From positions 1,488,001 through 1,552,000 of the forward strand of contig OY771913.1 of assembly GCA_963674975.1 (NCBI GenBank): 64,000 nucleotides of DNA, given 5' to 3'. A program made the position numbers and the translations under genes. The DNA comes from UBA4781 sp963674975. GTDB taxonomy: Bacteria; Chloroflexota; Anaerolineae; Anaerolineales; Anaerolineaceae. Positions 17,150 to 25,577 of the stretch are shown here, piece by piece (position 1 is the first letter of the stretch; each line of letters opens with the position of its first letter). The notes under the pieces are model-generated. The model did no database searches, was not told the origin of the DNA, and was given only the letters and a program-made list of their open reading frames with translations.

Positions 17150-18864
17150 CGATTCTTCAACTCCCTTTCATAATCGATGAAACCCTGCACAAAAGCAGTC
17201 CCGTTGGCAATACCCGTATGCTGTGCCAGAGCGAAAAGCGAGGTTTCTTTGAGATTGGCTTCTTCGATCACCTGCTCATCGGTCAGCACCACCGAAGCGG
17301 CAGTATCGGCGATCAACTTTCCTTCTGACAGCACAATGGCACGCGGAGTATATTCGAGCATCAGGTGCATATCGTGGGTGATGAGAATAATGGTTACGCC
17401 CAGTTTATTGATCTCCACCAGAAATTCCATGATATCGGTATAGTGGCGGTAATCCTGCCCGGCGGTAGGTTCATCCAGAATAAGGATCTTGGGATCCAGC
17501 ACCAGGATCGAGGCAATTGTCACACGTTTTTTCTGCCCATAGCTAAGAGCAGAAATAGGCCAATCGATGAACGGTTCCAGACCGCAGATCTTGAGCACTT
17601 TTTCCACACGCGGCTTGATCTCTTCTTCAGGAACAGAACGCAAGCGCAGCCCCAATGCCACCTCATCATAGATCATGGCTTTAGAGATCATCTGGTTTGG
17701 ATTCTGCATCACCAGACCGATTATCTCGGCGCGTTCTTTAATAGTCTTTTCGCGGATATCTTCCCCGAAATAGCGAATGATTCCATCATCCTCTTTTTCA
17801 AACCCGCACAGCAGTTTGGAGAGGGTAGATTTGCCTGCGCCATTTTTCCCCACCAATGAAACCATCTCCCCTTCGCGGATATCAATATTGATATCCTGCA
17901 GCACCTTGCGGATGCCATCATAGGAGAATGAAACCTGCTCCATTTTAATAATGGACGGATTGGTATTGATGCGTTTTTCGGGGTGAATAGCTTTATACCA
18001 GGATCGCACTGCTTCACCGGCGGAATCGGTTTTGAGGGTTTCGATATAACCGGGCTGCATATCGCAGGTCACTTTAACACCCGCATATTTCAGAGCAGTG
18101 ATATAAAGCGGCTCACGGATACCGGTCTTGCGCAGCAGGTCTGAACAAACCAGGCTGTGCGCGTCCATATCAGCAATGATCCTGCCCTCATCCAGCACGA
18201 TCACCCGCGTCACATCGCGGTGCAGCACATCTTCGAGGCGGTGTTCGATGATCAGTACCGTCTTGGTTGAATTGCAGTGGATATCATTAATAATTTCAAT
18301 GGCACGCTTTCCGGTAGCGGGGTCAAGATTGGCGAGCGGTTCGTCGAAGAGCAAAATATCCACGTCATCGATCATGACCCCTGCCAGCGAAGTACGCTGC
18401 TTTTGTCCACCAGAAAGCTCAAAAGGAGATGACTTGAGCAATGTATCCATATCAACCATCTGTGCCACTTTACGCACGCGCTCATGCATCACATCCTGCC
18501 TGACACAGTCATTTTCCAGGGCAAAGGCGATATCTTCCCCGGCAGTCAATCCCACGAATTGCCCATCCGAATCCTGCAGTACGGTGCCCACTTTTTTAGA
18601 CAGTTCAAAAATATTCAATTCACGGGTATCCTGCCCTTTGATGGTCAAACTGCCAGTGATCTCGCCTTTGTAAGAAAAGGGGATCAACCCATTAATGCAG
18701 TGTCCCAACGTGCTCTTGCCGCTGCCGGAGGGTCCTACGATAAGGATCTTTTCACCCGGGTATATCTTTAAATTGATATCATGCAGGGTAGGTTCAGCCT
18801 GGCTGTAATATTGAAATGAAAAATGATCAAACTCGATAATTGCTTTTTTATCCATAAGAACCAT
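17146..18864 (-). CDS. Fused ECF transporter ATPase EcfA-EcfA'
   Basis: A 572-residue protein with two complete ABC ATPase domains in tandem. Domain 1 has Walker A VGPSGSGKSTLGH, signature LSGGQKQRTSLAG and Walker B ILLFDEPLANLD. Domain 2 has Walker A VGKNGAGKSTLSK, signature ALSYGQKKRVTIA and Walker B ILILDEPTAGQD. In most ECF systems the two ATPases are separate genes; fused forms are known with UPF0397-type S components. Two start codons, 18864 and 18855, are nine bases apart and neither has a strong Shine-Dalgarno. It powers uptake through EcfT and the S component, and is translationally coupled to ecfT. Confidence 0.93.
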   Translation of the reverse strand: MVLMDKKAIIEFDHFSFQYYSQAEPTLHDINLKIYPGEKILIVGPSGSGKSTLGHCINGLIPFSYKGEITGSLTIKGQDTRELNIFELSKKVGTVLQDSDGQFVGLTAGEDIAFALENDCVRQDVMHERVRKVAQMVDMDTLLKSSPFELSGGQKQRTSLAGVMIDDVDILLFDEPLANLDPATGKRAIEIINDIHCNSTKTVLIIEHRLEDVLHRDVTRVIVLDEGRIIADMDAHSLVCSDLLRKTGIREPLYITALKYAGVKVTCDMQPGYIETLKTDSAGEAVRSWYKAIHPEKRINTNPSIIKMEQVSFSYDGIRKVLQDINIDIREGEMVSLVGKNGAGKSTLSKLLCGFEKEDDGIIRYFGEDIREKTIKERAEIIGLVMQNPNQMISKAMIYDEVALGLRLRSVPEEEIKPRVEKVLKICGLEPFIDWPISALSYGQKKRVTIASILVLDPKILILDEPTAGQDYRHYTDIMEFLVEINKLGVTIILITHDMHLMLEYTPRAIVLSEGKLIADTAASVVLTDEQVIEEANLKETSLFALAQHTGIANGTAFVQGFIDYERELKNR

Positions 18865-19034
18865 GTACGTACTGTTGTAACGGTGCAGATCAAAATCAAT
18901 GATAAATAATAAATACCTGCTGCCGCAGGGGTAATCGTATCACAATGAACTGCCAGATGGAATCTTTTCTTATCCTTTTTTAAAGTGTTATTAATCCGGG
19001 TTTGATAGATTGGATCTTTCGTAACAATTTTCTT

Positions 19035-19065
19035 AAGTGGCTGCCTCTTTCCGAGGTAGCCACTT
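19035..19065. terminator. Hairpin between the S-component and ATPase genes
   Basis: A 13-base stem with one mismatch (AAGTGGCTGCCTC / GAGGTAGCCACTT) around a 5-base loop. In the minus direction it lies between the S-component stop and the EcfA start, where it could limit read-through and give more S component than ATPase. The T-run is on the plus-strand side, so termination on the minus strand is uncertain. Confidence 0.5.
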
Positions 19066-19123
19066 TTCAATTCATCATTTTATGTGGATATTTCAATATC
19101 CATGGAAAATGATCGAAAAAATA

Positions 19124-19672
19124 TTATTTCTTCTTGAGGCTGCCCTTCTTGGTGCGGGTAGCAGCATAAGCAACCAGCAGTAAGGTGCCAATAACGCCGG
19201 CGCTGATAATATTCATACCGGCAGCAGCAAGACCCTGTGTGAAGACCAGATTCACAGGTTCCTGATAGATGAGAATATCGAGTACGGGAGCAACCACGAC
19301 CCAGGAAACCACATTTCCAATGATCTGGATGATATTGAAGGTGAGAATATCTTTCCCGTCAAATACGCCATCTTCCACCTTGGTGCGGTTGAAAGCGAAA
19401 CCGAAGATGAAACCGGATACGCCGGAAGCGATCACCCAGCTCCACCATACGGAACCGTACTGGACTGCATCATTGAGAGCATGCCCAATGAAGGAAATCA
19501 GGGCACCGGCAATGGGGCCAAACAGGGTGGCGAAGAAAGCGCTCAATCCATAGGCAGTTTGAAAACTGGTTTCAGGAATGGGGGAAGGGACTTTGACATA
19601 CATGAATAACAACATGAAGATTGCGGCTCCGAGCCCGATAGCTACGATGGTTTTGGTTGTAATTTTGAACAT
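19124..19672 (-). CDS. ECF transporter S component, UPF0397 family
   Basis: A 182-residue membrane protein with five or six helices. The N-terminus (TTKTIVAIGLGAAIFMLLF) and the central block LFGPIAGALISFIGHALND followed by SVWWSWVIASG are diagnostic for the UPF0397 family of ECF substrate-binding subunits. It should capture a vitamin-like compound; the ligand of the family is not firmly established to my knowledge. The Lys-rich tail is cytoplasmic. An AGGAG (minus strand, about 19680-19684) precedes the ATG. It is the first gene of the S-A-T-DUF62 cluster. Confidence 0.9.
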   Translation of the reverse strand: MFKITTKTIVAIGLGAAIFMLLFMYVKVPSPIPETSFQTAYGLSAFFATLFGPIAGALISFIGHALNDAVQYGSVWWSWVIASGVSGFIFGFAFNRTKVEDGVFDGKDILTFNIIQIIGNVVSWVVVAPVLDILIYQEPVNLVFTQGLAAAGMNIISAGVIGTLLLVAYAATRTKKGSLKKK

Positions 19673-20191
19673 CTTTATTTCTCCTATTTTGAATGAATCA
19701 CAATTTCCGTGAGATCAAACCGATCTCAATTTTTTCCGGCGAGAGAGGCTTTAAAAATAATGAATAAAATATTTCCTCTTTTCCCGTCACTTTGGCTGAT
19801 ACTGCCATTTGTAGAATCATGCATTTGGAATAATCCGATATGTCCTCCTTTTCTTTTTTTTCCATCGATGACTTTCACCTTCAAAAGAAATGCTGCTCAA
19901 TCGATGGGTGCTATTCTTTATAACACTTTTTCCCCGATCAAGACACCATTGATTTTGAAGTTTCACAAATGCATCGATTAAACTCATTCTACTAAAACAA
20001 GAGAGGAGAATCAATACAAAATAATCTTTTTTCCAGTGATTGTTGTATCTATATAAGATAGGTAGATAGTACACGCGAATAGTTGTACAGTGGAATACTA
20101 CTGGGCATACTATTATAAAAAGGGAAATCAAACTTAACCTGATTCAAATTTCTATTAGAGTATTTACAAGAGCTTTTCAGGAGGAGACCTT
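19673..20191. other. Intergenic between divergent ECF and QueG-like genes
   Basis: About 520 bases without a convincing gene. On the minus strand, close to the S-component gene, lies a perfect 6-bp hairpin GAGATC/GATCTC (19714-19730) in a leader long enough for a riboswitch, but I recognise no TPP, cobalamin, FMN, SAM or preQ1 signature. On the plus side, AGGAGG (20179-20184) is the RBS of the QueG-like gene, and TATTAT/TATAAA hexamers near 20110 may be its -10. A plus-strand open frame at 19709-19981 has no protein-like composition. Confidence 0.5.
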
Positions 20192-21088
20192 ATGTTGTTT
20201 TATGAAAATCACGATAAACGAGCTCACCAGATAAGTATTCATCATGTTACTGATCTGCGAAACATGATCGAGTCTTTTCATCGGAAGAATTCATTCGATG
20301 AAATATTCTATGAAAAACTTTTGCAGTATTTACCAGATATCTCCGGTGATCCTCCCTCACAAGCAAAGTCCATAATTCTGGTCGCTTATAAAGATCCCCC
20401 GGTCTGCTTTTCATTCGCCCGTATGGGGAAGAAAATCGAATTGCTCGTTCCACCCACCTATTTACACGCCAGGAGAAAAGATCAGGAAGTATTCAAATTT
20501 CTCAAAGAATTGCCCAAACTTAATGATGCCTTTCTCACCCGGGCATCTCTGCCCAGAAAATTGATGGCAGTTTGCTGTGGGCTGGCTGAATACGGGAAGA
20601 ACAATATCACTTATATAAAAGGCTTTGGCAGTTATCACCGTATGACAGCTTTCTACTCCGATACAGCATGCAAAGAAGATAGCTGGCGAGAGCCGGTGAT
20701 GATGGAGCGCTGTAAAACCTGCCTGGTATGCACACAAACCTGTCCAACCGGCGCGATCAACCCGGATCGCTTCTTGCTGCATGCAGAACACTGTTTGACC
20801 TTTTACAACGAAGAATCTTCTGAGATACCTTTCCCTGCCTGGATGAAACGTGAATGGCAAAACTGTCTGGTGGGATGTATGCACTGCCAGACCATCTGTC
20901 CGGAAAACAAAGATGTAAGGGATTGGGTCGAGAGGGGAGAAGATTTCTCTGAAGAAGAAACAGATTGGCTGCTATCCGGAAAGCCGGTAGATGAGATATC
21001 GGATTCACTGAAGGAAAAATTGACAGATTGCGATCTCTTTGACATGCTCGAAGTCATTCCGCGAAATCTGGGTGTATTTTTTGAATGA
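20192..21088 (+). CDS. QueG-like double [4Fe-4S] cluster protein
   Basis: A 298-residue protein resembling the C-terminal iron-sulfur part of epoxyqueuosine reductase QueG and of reductive dehalogenase-like proteins. The motif CGLAEYGKNNITYIKGFGSYHR (about 129-150) matches the QueG 'GKNT..GS' region. Two cluster motifs follow: C174-x2-C177-x2-C180-x3-C184-P, then C225, C229-x2-C232-x3-C236-P. It lacks the HEAT-repeat extension of full-length QueG (about 370-380 residues), so tRNA queuosine function is doubtful. It is probably a redox protein of the 'double cluster binding' family. AGGAGG lies seven bases before the ATG. It stands alone between non-coding regions. Confidence 0.8.
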   Translation: MLFYENHDKRAHQISIHHVTDLRNMIESFHRKNSFDEIFYEKLLQYLPDISGDPPSQAKSIILVAYKDPPVCFSFARMGKKIELLVPPTYLHARRKDQEVFKFLKELPKLNDAFLTRASLPRKLMAVCCGLAEYGKNNITYIKGFGSYHRMTAFYSDTACKEDSWREPVMMERCKTCLVCTQTCPTGAINPDRFLLHAEHCLTFYNEESSEIPFPAWMKREWQNCLVGCMHCQTICPENKDVRDWVERGEDFSEEETDWLLSGKPVDEISDSLKEKLTDCDLFDMLEVIPRNLGVFFE

Positions 21089-21142
21089 TGAGGTCAATAT
21101 GAAATGGGATATATTCATACCGGCTGATCGCTTACTCTAGAA

Positions 21143-21348
21143 AAATTTCTTTGTCGCTTTACTCGCTCTGAATAACGCCCCTTCCCCGCCTCCCCCGTGC
21201 TTCGCACAAGGGAGGAGCGCTAATGCGGATGATGCTCCCTCTTTTTCTCCCCATGCTGCGCACAGGAGAGAAAATGCTCCCATTAAATGACGTTGAGGAT
21301 CAGGTGAGTTGTGCCAGCCCCTACCCAACCTCCCCGCAAATAGGGAAA
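21143..21348. repeat. Cluster of dispersed repeats C-A-A-B-A
   Basis: The 354-base gap 21089-21442 is mostly repeats. It holds a C-family unit (TTCTTTGTCGCTTTACTCGC, about 21147-21166), A-family hairpins with longer loops (CCTCCCCCGTGC...GGGAGG at 21189-21215; 21245-21270), a B unit (about 21303-21326), and another A unit (21327-21348). There is no gene; the last 40 bases carry the leader and RBS (CGGAGG) of the GH17 gene. Confidence 0.75.
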
Positions 21349-21442
21349 TTTTTTTATTTGTAATCCAATCATTTGAATCTTTAAATAAGTGAGACTAGAA
21401 TTAACACATCACTGAAATTCATTACCGTCCGGAGGAATTGAA

Positions 21443-22843
21443 ATGAACAAGGCTTTAACACTTCTTTGTACAATCAGCATCGTGCTCCTATGTGCATGTG
21501 GGGGAAGTAAACAAGCAGAAAGCACTCCAACAGTAACATCGACGATAAAACCAACTTCCACAATGGTCGTTGCTAGTGCAACTTCCACAACTGTTCCAAC
21601 AGAGACTGCTGTTCCAACGGAGACTTCAACACCCACCATTACTCCCACCCCCAGACCCTATATCGATAATCCTATCAGCGGTATCAACCTGGGACCCTAC
21701 CTGTATGATGATCCCACCACAGGAGCGACCGTTTCCTATGATGATCTGTATGCGTTAATCGAACGAATCGAACCATACACATATACGATCAGAACCTATG
21801 GGACAGAGAACGGTCTGGAATATGCCGGAATGATCGCCCATGATCTCGGGTTAGGCGCAGCGGTGGGTGCCTGGCTGAGCACTGACCTGGTTGCCAATGA
21901 AAGCCAGATGAATTCACTCATTGAGATGGCACAAAATGGAGAGGTTGACCTGGCGATCATCGGAAATGAAACCCTGCTGCGCGGGGACCTTACCGAGCGC
22001 GAACTAATGATCTACATCAACTGGTTCAAAGAAGCGGTACCCTATGTACCGGTAACCACCACGGACGTATGGTCCGAACTCAAACAATATCCCGATCTGA
22101 TCGAAGCCATGGATGTGGTGGCAGTCAACGTGTATCCTTACTGGGATGGTGTTTCGATCGATAAAGCCGCTTCTACAATTGAAGATTGGTATTTTGATGC
22201 ACTGAGTACCGTGAATTCAATTTCGCCTGATAAAGAGATCATCATTGCCGAAACCGGTTGGCCTTCCTGCGGAAACAAAGGCGATGCCGCCAGTGAAGCA
22301 GCCTATTTCAACAGTTTTGTCTCATTCGCCCAGTCTATGAATATCGAATATTTCTGGTTTGAAGCATACGACGAGCAATGGAAAGCAGCCGATGAAGGGG
22401 ATGCCGGCGCATGCTGGGGCTTATGGGATGGAGAAGGCAATATGAAACCCGGGATAGAAGATACCTTTTCCGGAATGTTTACAGAAAGCGCCGCAGAGCC
22501 GCGATTAATCGTCACCTATTCTCCACCAGTTGGCAGTCTGGATGATCTGGAAGGCATCGCACTGCATGTCGATCCATACGAATACACCGTTATTGTTTAT
22601 ATCTATGTGCCCGGCGCCAACGGTTGGTGGATCAAACCTTCCTTCGATTATCCCTACACAGAGATCGACGATTATGGCAATTGGTCAACCTCCATTTTTA
22701 CCGGTGGTATCGATGATGAGGCAACCAAAATAGCAGCTTTCCTGGTTCCATATGATTATGAACCACCCGCTGCCGCAGGTTGGAGCAGCTTACCACAAGC
22801 TTTATACAACGCTTCAGTAAGTGAAGTAGAAATAACCAGATAG
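21443..22843 (+). CDS. Secreted GH17-like glycoside hydrolase lipoprotein
   Basis: A 466-residue lipoprotein with lipobox VLLCAC and a Thr/Ser/Pro-rich linker (about 27-72) that spaces the enzyme from the membrane. The catalytic TIM barrel (about 75-350) fits family GH17 (beta-1,3-glucanase type): acid/base Glu in IIGNETLLR and nucleophile Glu in IIAETGWPS, both at the strand ends expected for clan GH-A. The C-terminal 110 residues (from about RLIVTYSPP) look like a separate beta-sandwich domain that may bind carbohydrate. It likely trims beta-1,3- or related glucans outside the cell. It is monocistronic, with CGGAGG before the ATG and a clear terminator after the stop. Confidence 0.85.
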   Translation: MNKALTLLCTISIVLLCACGGSKQAESTPTVTSTIKPTSTMVVASATSTTVPTETAVPTETSTPTITPTPRPYIDNPISGINLGPYLYDDPTTGATVSYDDLYALIERIEPYTYTIRTYGTENGLEYAGMIAHDLGLGAAVGAWLSTDLVANESQMNSLIEMAQNGEVDLAIIGNETLLRGDLTERELMIYINWFKEAVPYVPVTTTDVWSELKQYPDLIEAMDVVAVNVYPYWDGVSIDKAASTIEDWYFDALSTVNSISPDKEIIIAETGWPSCGNKGDAASEAAYFNSFVSFAQSMNIEYFWFEAYDEQWKAADEGDAGACWGLWDGEGNMKPGIEDTFSGMFTESAAEPRLIVTYSPPVGSLDDLEGIALHVDPYEYTVIVYIYVPGANGWWIKPSFDYPYTEIDDYGNWSTSIFTGGIDDEATKIAAFLVPYDYEPPAAAGWSSLPQALYNASVSEVEITR

Positions 22844-22855
22844 GAATTTCATTTG

Positions 22856-22890
22856 ACCTCCCCTTGAAAAACAAGGGGAGGTATTGTTTT
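22856..22890 (+). terminator. Rho-independent terminator of the GH17 gene
   Basis: Perfect 11-bp stem ACCTCCCCTTG (22856-22866) / CAAGGGGAGGT (22872-22882), A5 loop, followed by ATTGTTTT. The stem core resembles repeat family A. Confidence 0.85.
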
Positions 22891-22980
22891 AGGATTCTTA
22901 GTTCCCCTGTTCTTCAGAATAACAAATAGATTAGAGAAATGGATGTTTTCTTACTGGTTGGTTATTTTTACATTAGATGA

Positions 22981-23110
22981 GATTCTTCGGTCGCTTTGCT
23001 CCCTCTAAATGACGTGATCATTTGGAAGTGGGATATTCTTTGCCCCCTCCCAACCTCCCCCGCAAGCAGGAGAGGAATTCGTTTTAATGGGTTGTGTCAA
23101 TTCACTCTAC
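22981..23110. repeat. Dispersed repeats C-A-B
   Basis: C-family unit (GATTCTTCGGTCGCTTTGCT and following bases, 22981-23016), A hairpin with one stem mismatch (23054-23076) and a degenerate B unit (23087-23110) that runs into the end of the kinase gene. Confidence 0.75.
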
Positions 23111-24075
23111 ACAAAATTCTTTGCTGCTGAAATCAACTTCGAGCGTAAGGGATAGGGATCAAGCCCAGCCTGCTGCATTCCCAGCATCAGGGGTCCAATT
23201 ACAGGGGGTCCATCTAGCCGCATCACTTTTGCTCCCGGTACATTTTCGAGAATTACTCGATGCATTGGTTCAGTGATCAGTTCTCCTGCTTCAAAAATAC
23301 TGCCAGAAAAGACCACTTCCACTTCCTCATCCTGCATATCAATCTGACGGATCACAGAAACAGTCAGCCAGCCAAGCTCCTGACCCGCCCACTGAAAGAC
23401 CTCTCTTGCAGCAGCATCGCCAGCCAGCGCTGCTTCCATGATCTTTACTGCAATTATCGGGGAGAGCTGATAAGTCTGATTTGTTAAACCCTCCAACAGG
23501 TCAAATTCATCCTTTGCACCTGCGGCATCCAGATAGATTTGCGTGAGAGCAGTAGGCGGAATACGCTTGATCCAGGCATAGTTGACCATATGTAATCCTT
23601 TCCAAACGATCTCACCACCTCCTCCGAACTCTCCAAACGAAATCCCATTCCCGGTGATGCGTCCCTCACGACCGTCGCGAGCCCTCCCGCGGCAGTTGAC
23701 ACCCGAACCTGCCGTAATGTTCACTCCTACATAATGAGAAGTTCCCGCAATCAATCCATTCACCGCATCATTCACAATCTCCAACGGGCAAGATAATTCC
23801 AGTTCAGCAACAGCTTTTAAATGAAAATCTCGCTCAGAAGGAAAGTCATAACCCGCGATGCCAAAACCCGCCCCTGCTATCTGATCTACTGTGATCTCAG
23901 CCATTTTGCAAGCTGATTCCAGGGAGCTTTTCAAAGCTTCCACCAAACCAGCATAACCGACAACCTGATGATTCCCACCCGTAGACCTACTAAAGCCACA
24001 GCACACTCCATTCTCATCAGCAAGAAGAGCATGAGTTTTTGAAGCTCCCACATCGATACCGAGAAAATATCTCAT
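23107..24075 (-). CDS. BadF/BadG-type ATPase family sugar kinase (N-acetylglucosamine kinase-like)
   Basis: A 322-residue ASKHA-fold protein. The phosphate-1 loop GIDVGASKTHALLAD is at the N-terminus, and a second glycine-rich loop, ITAGSGVNCRGRA, lies near residue 120. FGEFGGGGEIVWKGLH and the C-terminal VVFSGSIFEAGE complete the fold. BadF/BadG/BcrA/BcrD-family proteins of this size beside sugar genes are commonly amino-sugar kinases. It sits downstream of GH4, ChbG and symporter genes on the same strand, separated by a hairpin and its own TATAAT (minus strand). It would phosphorylate the released or imported sugar. GlcNAc is the best guess, not proven. Confidence 0.83.
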   Translation of the reverse strand: MRYFLGIDVGASKTHALLADENGVCCGFSRSTGGNHQVVGYAGLVEALKSSLESACKMAEITVDQIAGAGFGIAGYDFPSERDFHLKAVAELELSCPLEIVNDAVNGLIAGTSHYVGVNITAGSGVNCRGRARDGREGRITGNGISFGEFGGGGEIVWKGLHMVNYAWIKRIPPTALTQIYLDAAGAKDEFDLLEGLTNQTYQLSPIIAVKIMEAALAGDAAAREVFQWAGQELGWLTVSVIRQIDMQDEEVEVVFSGSIFEAGELITEPMHRVILENVPGAKVMRLDGPPVIGPLMLGMQQAGLDPYPLRSKLISAAKNFV

Positions 24076-24116
24076 TCTTTAATCCATCTGACTTTTTTTA
24101 ATATTATAGATGAAAC

Positions 24117-24150
24117 ACTCTCCGCATCACAGAAAACTGCTGCGGAGAGT
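24117..24150 (-). terminator. Hairpin between symporter and kinase genes
   Basis: A perfect 10-bp stem ACTCTCCGCA (24117-24126) / TGCGGAGAGT (24141-24150) with a 14-base loop, 40 bases beyond the symporter stop. A TATAAT on the minus strand just downstream may restart transcription for the kinase gene. Confidence 0.6.
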
Positions 24151-24189
24151 TTATTGAATAAATCGACAAACAAATTCCCTGGGATGCCG

Positions 24190-25548
24190 CTATCCTTTTG
24201 CCAACTCTTTTTTCTTTGCTAGGGCAGTGCGAATATCCTGCAAACGCTTCCCATGCAGTGGGAACAGCTTGAGAAAATAGATCGCCAGTAAAAGTCCAAT
24301 GGTCGTGGGAACAGTAAGGAAGATACGAAAACCGGTATTTACCGAGGCGGGCTGCATTTCCAAAAGCGTATCATAACCAAAAGCAGGTAAAAGAATGCCA
24401 AAAATGGAAGAAACCAGTAAACCACTGAGCGTGATGATAAAACCGCTCATGCCGAAATACATTCCGGCTCGTTGATGACCTGTTTTTACCTCGTCTTCAT
24501 CAATCACTTCAGCCATGATCACATCCCCGATCAAGATCAAGCCGCCCAGACCAATACCGATGATCACTGCCGATACAATCACAAAGGGAAATGAGGGACT
24601 GAACCCCAATGGAATGACACCAATGATCATCATTAGATTGGCTAACATAAGCGTACGCCGTGAATCCAGTTTATTTGCCACCCAGTTGCGCCATGGATAC
24701 AGGGAAACCATAGAAACCACAAAGGCAACACCAAAGAATACACTGAACATACTGTCATCCACATTGAGACAATATTTCAAATAAAAAGGCATACCCGTCT
24801 GTAAAATTCCAGTGGCTACAAAGCGCATTGCCTGAGCACCGGCAGCGGTCAGGTAGCTCTTGTTCATGAATGTTGATTTGAGGGCTTTAAAAAATGGGAA
24901 ACTGGTATCCGTCTCCAGTTCTTTTCGCTCAAACAGGAATGGAAACCCAACATAGATCGGAATGACTGCAATGATCGCCAGGGAGATCGCCATTCCTCCC
25001 CAGCCAATCTTATTCCACAACAAGGGTGGCACAACGGATGCCAGGATCAACGCGATGACCTGAAAAATATTCATTTTGGCGGCTACATCCGTTCGTTCTT
25101 TATAATTTCCAAACATCTCTGGCAGCAGCCCATAATAGCCGGTTGCCAATGCGGTATACAGTCCTTCCCAGATTATGATAAGTACGCCGAAATAGATCAA
25201 CAGCGCGACAGGGTTATCCCTTCCATCAAAAGGAGTGCAGAAGATCAATGCAAAGCTCAATACATAAGGAATTCCGCCAAACATAATGTAGGGGCGCCGC
25301 CGCCCCCAACGCGATCGTGTGCGGTCGGAAGCATAACCCAGCGCCGGATTGTTCAATGCGTTGTAGATAGTATAGAAAAACCAAAATGTTGCATACCAGG
25401 TAGCCGGCAGGTTCTTGATATCAACAATGAAATACATCATGAACGCCCCAATGGTCTCGATCGGCAGAGCCACACCTAAACTCATCAGCGCATACATCAT
25501 GCGTGTTTTCGTGCTGGTAGCAAAATCTTTCACACTTGTGGCAGTCAT
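24190..25548 (-). CDS. GPH-family glycoside:cation symporter (MFS fold)
   Basis: A 452-residue membrane protein with 12 predicted helices. The cytoplasmic loop between helices 2 and 3 carries the GPH family signature LGYASDRTRSRWGRRRPYIM, as in MelB and XynB-type transporters. It probably imports an oligosaccharide or glycoside with Na+ or H+. The gene lies between the ChbG-like deacetylase (29 bases upstream) and the kinase, and all point the same way. This arrangement replaces the PTS used by the E. coli chb operon. Confidence 0.9.
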   Translation of the reverse strand: MTATSVKDFATSTKTRMMYALMSLGVALPIETIGAFMMYFIVDIKNLPATWYATFWFFYTIYNALNNPALGYASDRTRSRWGRRRPYIMFGGIPYVLSFALIFCTPFDGRDNPVALLIYFGVLIIIWEGLYTALATGYYGLLPEMFGNYKERTDVAAKMNIFQVIALILASVVPPLLWNKIGWGGMAISLAIIAVIPIYVGFPFLFERKELETDTSFPFFKALKSTFMNKSYLTAAGAQAMRFVATGILQTGMPFYLKYCLNVDDSMFSVFFGVAFVVSMVSLYPWRNWVANKLDSRRTLMLANLMMIIGVIPLGFSPSFPFVIVSAVIIGIGLGGLILIGDVIMAEVIDEDEVKTGHQRAGMYFGMSGFIITLSGLLVSSIFGILLPAFGYDTLLEMQPASVNTGFRIFLTVPTTIGLLLAIYFLKLFPLHGKRLQDIRTALAKKKELAKG

Positions 25549-25577
25549 GAATACTTCCCTCCTTTTATATAATGTTT

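Noticed and set aside
19709..19981. 90-codon plus-strand open frame in the ECF/QueG gap
   Set aside because: No RBS, AT-driven composition (Phe/Pro/Lys runs) and it sits over the ECF leader.
21143..21348. CRISPR array
   Set aside because: The repeats are palindromic, differ in length and loop, and have no regular spacers; no cas genes are present.
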